From positions 25,355,017 through 25,419,016 of the forward strand of contig NC_084587.1 in the NCBI RefSeq assembly GCF_033807715.1: DNA of 64,000 nt, read 5' to 3'. The notes under the pieces were generated by a model, which was given only the letters and a program-made list of their open reading frames with translations, was not told where the DNA came from and did no database searches. The position numbers and the translations under genes are program-made. Position 1 is the first letter of the stretch, and each line of letters begins with the position of its first letter. The stretch comes from Cololabis saira (taxonomy: Eukaryota; Chordata; Actinopteri; Beloniformes; Belonidae). Of the stretch, positions 55,380-64,000 are shown in pieces.

Positions 55380-56690
55380 TTGAGTGGTTCTCAAAAAACA
55401 GACTATATCCTTGTTAAATTGCTGGCATTCTGGCAGCCTAGTCAATGGGAGGCAAATTATAATTAGTGGGGATACATGAAATTCCACATTACCCCTTGCC
55501 AAGCTGTCAGACTGAGATCTGTTTTGTTTTTGTTTGTGTCCAACAGCTTGCATCTGAGTTATTTATTTAATATTTCCAACAATAACATCAGAGGGATCAC
55601 ATTTTGCTAGTTAAAGGATTTTAACTTGATACCCTGCCATGCACAAAATAATACCATATTGTGTACAAATTCCTGCATGGGTCTGATAACATTCAGTACC
55701 AGGAAAATAAGATGTAATAAAATGTGGTTGTTTCTGTGTTTTCCTGTACAAAGCCTGCAAGGGACTATGAAAATTGACAGCAGCTTTTTGTCCCTGCCGC
55801 CCGTTGTTGACAACTACCTGTAGCCTCATTCCTGGTGAAATGCACCTTTCCTGGAACTGTTTGTTTTCTCGGCTTTGATTTCTCTGCCTCGTCGCTTTAG
55901 TGGAAACCAGGCATTTAACTATCCCATCTAGTTAAGTACTGGTACATTTACTTAAGGATAAAGCTAAAGGAAGCAGTGTTGTTATTTCAACTTGACAGAC
56001 TGACTTTCACAATCCAATGGAATCACCAGCTGCAACACCTAATATTTACAGAGCTCATCACTCTCACCAGTCACACCTTGATCAAACACATGCCCAACAC
56101 TTTATGCCCTGCATAAATTAAATATGTTCAGACACACAGCATATTACATGCATGCTGATGATAACCAGCATGGGGATTTGTAACTTACAACAAACTCTAT
56201 AAACATTGACTGGTCTAAATGGGTAATATTAGTCAAATGCAAGCTTTTGTTTCCAGTTCTCCTTTCACAGCAGTAGTATCAAACTTTCTTATTCTTTAAG
56301 CTTTATGAACAGTGGACATCCCCATAATAGTGCCACTTTCTGTTTGGACATGGACTTGCATCCACCTATAATCTGATAGTTGTTCAGATAATTTCTATTC
56401 TATTCCCATAAACTTTTTCTTTGTGCACTTCGAAATTCACCTCGCCTGCTTTACGCAATGTTAAGTTGTCACTAACAACTCTCGATTGGCGAAATCCATA
56501 AAACTATTTTAAACAAGGCAAAAATGATTGACTTAAAATTGATTTACTAAATGATCACACAGTGCATCAGATAAAATAGTTTTCTAATGAGGTTTCTGCA
56601 AACTAAATACAGGAAAAACTCGAAATAAAATAAAAGAATGTAGAAAGAGACTGGTTTACTTTATCTTTAAGCGGAAATGAGCTGACATAG
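55380..56690. other. Unassigned sequence
   Basis: No gene or repeat recognised in about 1.3 kb. Confidence 0.5.
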
Positions 56691-57586
56691 AGGTTTGATC
56701 ATTTAATTTAATTCAATTGTATTTATATAGTGTCTAATACAACAAAAGTTGTTTCCAGACGCTTTCCAGAGACCCAGAACATGACCCCCGAGCAATTATT
56801 ACATAAACAATGGCAGGTAAAAACTCCCATAGTGGGAGAAAAGCCTTAAGCCAAACAGTGGCAAGGAAAAACTCCCCTTTAGGAGGGAAGAAACCTTGAG
56901 CAGGACCAGGCTCATAAGGGGGGACCCTCCTGCCGAGGGCCAGACTGGGGGGTCGGGGACGTCAGCAGCACACAGCAGGCAGGTGGAAGCAGCAATGGGA
57001 TGACCGGGGGTGGGGACCGCAGGCCAGCACGCAGCTCCCGAAGCTCCGGCCCAATCAGCAAGCCCCAGGTTAGGTTTAGGGTCGGGGAAAGGTTGAGAAG
57101 GGGTAGGGCCAGGGAGAGGAGTCTTGACGGACAAATCTCTCCCCCGCCTGACCAGGCCGTTACCCTGCCCCTCTCACTCCCACGATGCAGGTTCTGGTGT
57201 TGTGCATTCAGAGATGCTCTTCGCCACCAGCAGAGGATGCTGCACCATGGACAAAAGAGAAAAAAGAAAAGGGGGGCCAGCACAAGAAACTACAGGAGCG
57301 ATGGACAAAAATGATAGCTATGAGATACTTATAATAAATAAAAATGGAAATGGAGAAGAGAAGAAGAGAAGAGGAGAGGAGAAGAAAGGGGAGAGGCACC
57401 GCCCAGTGGATCATGTCGGTGCCCCCCTGCAGTATAGGCCTATAGCAGCATATCTACCACAAAGCTATATTTGAGACTAACTATTATAGTCTTGTTCTAT
57501 AGCTGCAACTATGACTACTGACTCTAACACACTAAAGTTTACACTACCTAGAGATTTACCAACACCAGCTAGAGGTTTACTAAACA

Positions 57587-57913
57587 CTAACTATAGGCTT
57601 TACGAAACAGAAAGGTTTTAAGTTTAGTTTTAAAGGTGGAGGTGGTGTCAGCCTCCTTAACCCAGATTGGAAGTTGGTTCCATAGTAATGGTGCCTGATA
57701 GCAGAACACACGCCCTCCAAATCTACATTTGGATACTCTAGGAACTACGAGTAAACCTGCACTCCAAGAACGGAGAGCTCTGCCAGGAACATAAGGCACT
57801 ATCAGGTCTTCCAAATAATGCGGAGCTAAGCCGTTTTGGGCTTTATACGCAAGTAATAACATTTTTAATTGGATTCTGAATTTTACGGGTAGCCAATGGA
57901 GCGACGCTAACAC
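57587..57913 (-). pseudogene. LINE ORF2 C-terminal domain
   Basis: Frame of 108 codons with LHWLPVKFRIQLKMLLLAYK, NGLAPHYLEDLIVPY and LLWNQLPIWVKEADT, ending KLKTFLFRKAYS with a stop. This is the C-terminal domain of CR1/L2-group ORF2. It is uninterrupted but has no reverse transcriptase upstream. Confidence 0.8.
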
Positions 57914-57989
57914 TGGAGAGACGTGGTCTCTCCTCTATTGACGAGTGATATCAGCTCAGGGAGGTCTATAGGATCGAAACAGTCTAGAG

Positions 57990-58213
57990 CAGGGGTGGGC
58001 AATTCTGGTCCTCAAGGGCCGGTGTCCCTGCAGGTTTTAGATGTTTCCCTGCTTCATTGCACCATGATACAAGTGACTGTGTCATTAACAGAATTGTGCA
58101 GCCCTGGATGACAAGCTGATGACGATGATTAATTAGAATCAGGTGTGTTAAAGCAGGGAAAACTCTAAACATGCAGGACACCGGCCCTCGAGGACCAGGA
58201 TTGCCCACCCCTG
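57990..58213. mobile_element. hAT MITE with 8-bp duplication
   Basis: 224 bp. The termini are CAGGGGTGGGCAATTCTGG and the inverted CCAGGATTGCCCACCCCTG. A perfect GTCTAGAG lies on each side (57982-57989 and 58214-58221). This is a very common fish MITE, inserted in the LINE. Confidence 0.9.
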
Positions 58214-58334
58214 GTCTAGAGTCAAGTCAGAGCCTAGGGAAGTCGCTAAAGCTGAAGAAACGCCCACAACCGGCTAGTTGATTTCTTCTCTAATTCTCGT
58301 GATTTTACTGTTAAAGAAGCTCATAAATTCTTCA

Positions 58335-59381
58335 CTACTTAGAGCTGCAGGAATGCATGGCTCCAGAGTTGTGACTCTTTGTCAGCCTGGCTACAGTGCT
58401 GAACAGAAAACGTGGGTTACTTTTGTTATCCTCTATCAACGTTGAATAATAAGCTGTTCTGGCTTTGCAAATGGCTTTTTTATATACTATTAGAATATCT
58501 TTCCATTCACAATAAGAGTCTACAGACTTACAAGAGTACCACTTCCTTTCCATTTTACGCATGTTTTGTTTCAACAGGCGGATATCTGAATTATACCAGG
58601 GAGTTAAGCTCCTATGGTTGGAAACCCTTCTTTTCAAAGGAACAACTTCATCTAAAGCTGAATGTAACAAATCAGCAGTGTTACTAACAAGGAAATCAAC
58701 ATCTGCAGAGGTACAACCCAGGCCACTGGCCTCGACTACATCACTATTTCCCACTGTCATAAGATGAGCAATGGCCTCCCTAAATTTAGCAATAGCTTCA
58801 TCAGACAAACATCTGCTAAAGTAATACCTCCTATTTTGCACTTCAACATCGACAATATTAAATTCAAACGTTATTAAATAATGGTCTGATAAAAGGGAGT
58901 TTACAGGTGACACCAACAGATCATCAGTTTCAACACCGTAGGTGAGAACGAGATCCAGAGTATGATTAAAACAGTGCGTCGGTTTATCCACTTTTTGTGA
59001 GATAACCATTGATTCTAGAAGAGAATTGAAAGCTTATTTAAGATTATCGCTTTCAACATCCATATGAATATTAAAGTCACCCACTATAATGAATTTATCT
59101 GTACTGATCAATAATCCAGATAGGAAATCTGAAAATTCAGACAGAAACTCTAGATAAGCACCAGCAGGGGGCCGGTACACTACCACTAGCAAAACTGGCT
59201 TCTCTGATTTCCAGCTCTGAAATTTCAGACTAAGCGTGAGGCTTTGAAATGTATTATAATAGCACTTAGGTTCAGTTTTTCTTCGGAGACTGGAGTTATA
59301 AATTGCTGCGACTCCTCCGCCTCGGCCCGTGCTTCTAGGAATATGATGATTAAAGTAGCCGGGCGGAGTTGATTCATTCAA
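58335..59381 (-). pseudogene. LINE ORF2 endonuclease region
   Basis: Frames 59381-59034 and 59009-58335, split by a stop near 59030. The first has the endonuclease blocks GRGGGVAAIY and VYRPPAGAY, then IIVGDFNIHMD. The second has SLLSDHYLITFEF, with the catalytic SDH, and a linker ending KARTAYYSTLIEDNKSNPRF just before the reverse transcriptase would begin. The frame stops at 58335 where the deletion starts. Confidence 0.8.
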
Positions 59382-59671
59382 ACTAACATACTCTTCCTCC
59401 TGTAAGCATGTTTCTGTTAAACAGTAATTATATTGTTTGCTAACAGAGACTTGGAGCTTAACGATCGTATATATTTAGTAGTCCCCATCTAATTTTTCGG
59501 TCTCTTATTGGTACCAAATGTGCATTGGTTTTAATTTTTACAAGGTTATTTTGGTTAACGCTTCTTTAACGCCGCACCTGGTGAACTTTTGGAGGGCGAG
59601 GAACTGCAACCACTTCTATTGTGCTAGACACCTGGTTAGAGTCGCCAATTACATCAAGTAATTCTACAGTT

Positions 59672-60157
59672 TTATTGGCAGGCGGTGGTCCTCGGGATGC
59701 ACCTAACTATGGTCGCTGGAGTCGGCCTCACATGCCTGACTATGGACTCTCCAATCACCAGGGTCGGCTTCTCAACGGGTGTCTCGCTGAGTGGGGAAAA
59801 ACGGTTAGACATGTGAAGCGAGTGGTGGTGTTCCGTGTGCCCTTTAGGACTACGCTTCCTCCGAACCGTCACCCAGCCGCCCTGCCTGGCCGGCTGCTCG
59901 GGAGCTGCAGGGGAGCAGCTACCAGCAGCTGCTACAGGCCGGTCCACCGCTAACTTAGCCTGGCTACCTGTCAAGTCTACCGGACTATGGTCAAGTTGGC
60001 GGTACCGCACCTCTAACTGACTGAACCTCGCCTCCAGTCCTGCAAATAAACTACACTTCAAGCACTTACCGTCTTCGCTAAAGGAGGCAGAGGAATAGCT
60101 AAATATTTCACACACTGAGCAGCAAAGAGGTGAAACGGTGGGAGAAGAGGAGGCCAT
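59672..60157 (-). pseudogene. LINE ORF1 fragment
   Basis: 161 codons from the ATG at 60157. An N-terminal cysteine pair set (CSVC and CLKC) is followed by a coiled stretch, then [20 protein letters not shown] and ESIVRHV. This is the start of the esterase-like (SGNH) domain seen in ORF1 of fish CR1/L2-group LINEs, here with E before S where G or D is usual. It breaks off after about 15 more residues. The rest of the domain is missing. Confidence 0.7.
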
Positions 60158-60429
60158 GCTAAGAGGCTAACAGAGGCTAACGGACAGAAAATGTATCGGT
60201 GATCGGTGACAATGAAAGTTGCGGAAGAGAAAAATGTGCGAGAGTTAAAATAAAGACTGAATTTTACCAGATGTAGTACTATTTTACCAGAAAACAATCT
60301 AAGTTTAGACAAAAAAGTCGGGGGAGATCAGAGCCTGCAAATGCCGAGCAACGGCAACAGACCGCAACACCAGGAAGTGACGCGATGCGTGACGCAATAC
60401 GTTACCCAATCCTCCACCACGCAGGATTT

Positions 60430-61490
60430 ATTACAGAGACATACACTGAGTTAATTATCTTCAACTACCAGCCAAAATAAATTACATTTTGGGACATTTT
60501 GGAAAATGAATTCAAAACATTCTCCATATGGATCCATTCCTGCCTTTCATAGATTCAACTCATTTAAAAACAAAACAAAAAAACGTTTACACATTGAATT
60601 GTTGCCTGGTTTCTCACAACACTGAAAAGCTCTCTGGCATTCAGGATACCAAGCAGTAAGAAGTTTTATTATTTTTCCCAATAAAATCAGTTTTCATTGT
60701 CTTTTTAAACCACTAGTTTGTGCAATAGACAGCTGTGACGCAAATCACAAATTATTTGCAGCACCCCAAATTAACCCCAAAAATTCCTGACTTATTGTAT
60801 GTGTGTGTGTGTATGCTTTTTGGAATCTGTTTTATCTTCCTTTCTTTCGATTTCTATTTAATCATTTCCTTTTTTTCTTTGATGCCTTTGTTCTGTGCTT
60901 TATTGATGATCTCTGGGCTTCCCACCCATTCTGCCTCTTGTTCTCCCCTGATTGTTGTCTCCTGGTCCTTGTTAGACCCTCCCTGGGTATGTATTTATTT
61001 ATTTTTGTGTCCTCCTCTTCTTGTCAGTCTGTCTGTTGTGTCATTCTGTCCTCCACTGATCTGTTTCAAGAATTAGGTTGTATACAAACTGAGGATGTTG
61101 AACCTGAAATGAGGAAAACTCTGGGTTTTCTATTTCAGATGGTAATTTAACTTAAACCGAAGAAGGAGCATTAATTCAAGGCTGTTTCAGACACTAAGGT
61201 AACTTAATGCTCCAAGTATGTTACTATGGTATGTTGTTATGTGAACATTGAGAGCATGTTTTGTTTCATCAATCACTACAGAAACTCTGAGTTCTTCCGT
61301 TTCTCCCCCTTCATAAAGCTGATAACGCTACACTGGTTAGAATGGTCCCAGTGTGAGTAAAGGAATTTTGCTGTTGGATTTCCCTGTGTGAATTGATGTA
61401 TTGATAGTGCCTGTATTCTTCTCAACTTAAAGATTTTTTTCCTTTTGCCAAGGTTTTTAATGTGAGTGATGACCAGGAGCCTGTTACATA
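60430..61490. other. Unassigned sequence
   Basis: No gene recognised. A short GT tract lies near 60800. The frames at 60735-61150 have hydrophobic stretches but no family motif. Confidence 0.5.
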
Positions 61491-61494
61491 TAAG

Positions 61495-61640
61495 CTTTTA
61501 TTTAGCTTTATTTATATAACACTAAATCATGACAAATGTAATTTCCAGGAACTTCAACAATATAGTTCAACTCATTCCAAATTAGTCCAACTAATACAAA
61601 GCCAATAAAATAATACATATTGCTTTGCTAATGAAACCAA
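61495..61640 (-). repeat. LINE 3' tail fragment
   Basis: TTTAGCTTTATTTATATAAC followed by ACTAAATCATGACAAATGTA is a typical fish LINE 3' end, with its terminus on the left. No coding part is attached. Confidence 0.5.
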
Positions 61641-61805
61641 TAGATACATTCATAGATTTGATACATTCCCCTGTCTTCAGTAAACACCCAAAACAATAGT
61701 GTCATTAGCAGAGTTGGAGTAGAAGAGAAACGAGTGTGCTGTGTCATGGGAGGTCCTCCAGGAGCCTAGGCCTGGCACACTCTCGACTCCCGGGACCTCC
61801 GTAAA

Positions 61806-61856
61806 CTGATTTATGGTTCCGCGTTACACCAACGCAGAGCCTACGCCGTAGAGTAC
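61806..61856. mobile_element. Foldback MITE, half copy
   Basis: CTGATTTATGGTTCCGCGTT ... GAGCCTACGCCGTAGAG matches the left arm of the elements at 7529 and 45752. The right arm is missing. Confidence 0.75.
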
Positions 61857-61859
61857 GCT

Positions 61860-62760
61860 ATTTTCTGAATTAAGGAGTAAATGATCTCAGAATTCGGAAA
61901 AAAGTTTGAATGAAAAAAAATAATTCTGCTCTGTTTTTTCTGAATTAACCAGATACAGTACCTCACAACTTGCAAGAAGCTGTCATTCACTTGAGAGCTG
62001 GATTTCATGGAGGCAAACATGTTCCTGTCCAGTTTAATACAGTTTTATTTTGCTTTTGGTTTGAAACATTGGGAGATACTTGTCTTTAAGTTATACAGAT
62101 GTACAGTAGGCTTAATTTGTGCTGGATCCTGCCGGTGTCGTCCCAAAAAGTGATTGCCTTCCAGAATCTGATTTCTCCCCTGAAAATAGGTCTTTTTACC
62201 GGCCAAAAATTGATTGAACGCCAAATACAATTAATGAAAGGTTTTTTCTAACTAAATATGATTTGATCTCATTCTTGAGCTTCATAATATAAACATCATC
62301 AGCCTTCCCCATGACTTCTTAGTGTTGAGAGACTGTTCTCGGAATTCTGAGATGAAAACTCAATATGTTGCCAGGTCCCTAATGTCCGCGGTTTTCACCC
62401 ATTACTTGATCAACGACCGCACTGCTACATATGCTAATAGACGAGCTACAGTATACGTGAAAAACGGGAACCGATCTGGCAACCTGGTTTTCCTCACTTT
62501 TACCAACTTTTTGAGCTTCGGACTTTTTTGTTTTGTTTATGCCAAAGATACTGAACGGTTTAGCTCCCCACCCTTAAATCTTAAGTGCCATCCCTTCAAA
62601 TATTTGACTTTAATGTTAAAAAATGTAATATACAATTAATAATTAATTAAAAAATGTATTATATTATTGTATATATTGTATATAATTTATTTGTTAACTG
62701 GTAAAATAAAAATTGTCAGACTCAATTATTGATCCAAAAGATTACAAATTTTTTTAAAGA
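61860..62760. other. Unassigned sequence
   Basis: Nothing recognised. AT-rich at 62630-62700. Confidence 0.5.
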
Positions 62761-62764
62761 GTCA

Positions 62765-62857
62765 CAGCGCCCAGGCCGGGTTTCGAACCAGCACCCCCAA
62801 GAGGTTTGTATCCTTAGAGCCACTGTCTAAACTGACTGCGCCACAGAGCAGGCGCTG
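62765..62857 (-). repeat. tRNA-like repeat (SINE head)
   Basis: On the minus strand the segment is closed by a perfect 7-bp pair, CAGCGCC ... GGCGCTG. It contains TGTGGCGCAGTCAGTTTAGA (A-box-like) and GCTGGTTCGAAACCCGG (B-box-like). At 93 nt, a cloverleaf with canonical D and anticodon arms cannot be drawn, so it is more likely a tRNA-derived repeat than a functional tRNA. Confidence 0.5.
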
Positions 62858-62859
62858 AT

Positions 62860-63448
62860 TTTTATATTTAAGCTCTGAGCAGTACAATACAATACAATCA
62901 ATGGTAGCATGTCGCTTTATAAGAATCTTTTTGCCCAGAAGAAAAGATAGCGACAACAACGACCATACAGTAACTATGTTCATCTCTGGAAAAAACACCC
63001 CGCACTGCGGCTTTAGGAGAAAAAGACGCTACAGAGTCAGGATGCAGCAGCTCAGAACAGCAGTGGAATAAATGAATGAATGAATTTATTTTGGTCGTTT
63101 TTTCAATATTGTTTACATGTCTCCTACAGTACATTAAACAAAAAAATTATTATAACAATAATAATATGCGTCAACTGAAAGCCTGAGCTTATTTTGTCCT
63201 CCTTCTACATTAATAATTTGGCTCTCTGCTGCTGTGGGCTGAGCGGTGTCCTCCTGCTCACAGATGCCCCCTGGTGGTTGTTTGGCTACACTGCAGCCTC
63301 TGATGACTCCCCCTCCTCCCCCCTCGAACAAGAGACGGGATTCTCACGAGATATTTCGTGAGATTCATGCGTGAGTGGCGTCACACGGAACTTTAGCCAT
63401 CTGTATAGCAGCATAACTAACTGATGTTTCAAGGTACCTGAGCCATCC
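62860..63448. other. Unassigned sequence
   Basis: No gene recognised. Includes a short ATGA repeat near 63070. Confidence 0.5.
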
Positions 63449-63600
63449 CTAACTAAGCTTTATCAAAAAGAAGGTTTTAAGCTTAATCTTAAAAGGTAAA
63501 GATGATATCTGCTCCCTGAACACAAACTGGCAGCTGGTTCCAGAGGAGAAGAACCTGATAACTGAAGGGTCTAACTCCCATTCTACCTTTAGTTTCACGG
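63449..63600 (-). pseudogene. LINE ORF2 C-terminal fragment
   Basis: The minus-strand frame ends SLPFKIKLKTFFLIKLS with a stop at 63449, and upstream has SGTSCQFVFREQ. This parallels the LLWNQLPIWVKE ... KTKLKTFLFRKAYS end of the LINE at 57587. It is a short decayed relative. Confidence 0.5.
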
Positions 63601-64000
63601 CAAGCTTAAGCCAGAACACAAACAGACTCAAATGCAGAACCCAGTCAGTCAAAAGAGAAAAAAATGTCCCAAAAAGAAGGTCTTTTATTCTAAACAGGTA
63701 GTTGCTGGAGTGATGAGGGATGGATGTTTAGGTCCAGAGTTTGGTGAGTGAGTCCTTCGGTGGAGACCAACTTTGGGAGGAGGTAGATCTGCTGGGTGTG
63801 ATGGGTGGTGCATGAGTTGATGGAGGGCGAGCAGGAAGTACTCAGAGGTGGGCAGTTTCCTCAAACTGGCTGTCACTGGTGCAGGGTGAGGGTCCAACCA
63901 GGGAGTGAGAGGAGATCCAAAAAGTTGCAATTAAGCACACCTAGGAACAGGAGATCAACAAACTGTAGGACAGAGAAAAAAGGATGAGTACTTCACAACA
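63601..64000. other. Unassigned sequence at window end
   Basis: Possibly part of an LTR-type repeat (AAGGTCTTTTATTCTAAACA near 63680), but no partner LTR or coding region is in the window. Confidence 0.35.

Larger units (their letters stand above)
56695..60430 (-). mobile_element. CR1/L2-group LINE lacking its reverse transcriptase
   Basis: The 3' end is at 56695 (TTCAATTGTATTTATATAGT). A long 3' untranslated region runs to about 57585. Then come the ORF2 C-terminus (57913-57587), a gap at the site of a hAT MITE, the endonuclease region (59381-58335) and ORF1 (60157-59672). The reverse transcriptase is missing between the endonuclease and the C-terminal domain, so the copy is internally deleted. 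The 5' edge near 60430 is an estimate. Confidence 0.75.

Overview
The window looks like teleost fish nuclear DNA. It carries L2, CR1, RTE and L1 type LINEs, BEL/Pao and Gypsy LTR elements, and hAT, Harbinger, pogo, Tc1 and TTAA-target DNA transposons. It also holds long AT, CA and TATC microsatellites and a tRNA-derived SINE, in the mixture usual for ray-finned fish. I see no convincing host protein-coding gene, no rRNA, no CRISPR array and no prokaryotic feature. Nearly every longer open frame is a transposon fragment or the antisense shadow of one.

Layout. 0-11.5 kb: a decayed L2 fragment, a 5'-truncated L1 with a clean target-site duplication, several DNA transposons (3.3-4.1, 7.3-8.1, 9.1-10.1 kb) and a CR1-type LINE 3' half. 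11.9-18.7 kb: an unclassified repeat ('family A', starting GATGAACGGGCCCTCGCA) next to a hAT element, caught up in a tandem triplication of about 2 kb units. 18.7-21.3 kb: nothing recognised. 21.4-32.6 kb: an RTE-type LINE split by a small pogo-like element and by a very young BEL/Pao retrotransposon (24810-32305). The BEL LTRs are almost identical and are flanked by a perfect GTCAG duplication.

33.3-40.3 kb: a TATC satellite, a decayed pogo-type transposon containing a minisatellite, a Harbinger remnant with a 25-bp perfect hairpin, another family A copy, an L2 LINE, and a Gypsy fragment on the minus strand. 40-43.5 kb: mostly unrecognised, plus a SINE and a CA repeat. 43.5-49.5 kb: a nest in which a hAT holds a Gypsy element, which holds two DNA transposons, which hold further elements. 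49.5-53 kb: a decayed L2, then sequence I cannot assign. 53-55.4 kb: family A, then a hAT-like element, then a LINE tail. 56.7-60.4 kb: a minus-strand CR1/L2-group LINE that lacks its reverse transcriptase and carries a 224-bp hAT MITE. 60.4-64 kb: small fragments and a tRNA-like repeat.

The pieces do not form a pathway; their relationships are those of nested insertion. The most informative points are these. (1) The BEL element has fresh LTRs but appears to lack RNase H and the end of the integrase, so it was probably mobilised by another copy. (2) The hAT/family A triplication has one copy missing exactly one 138-bp internal repeat. (3) There are two perfect hairpins that look like template-switch products. 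(4) The family A repeat itself I cannot classify. I found no new biological system that I can defend. All comparisons were made by eye.
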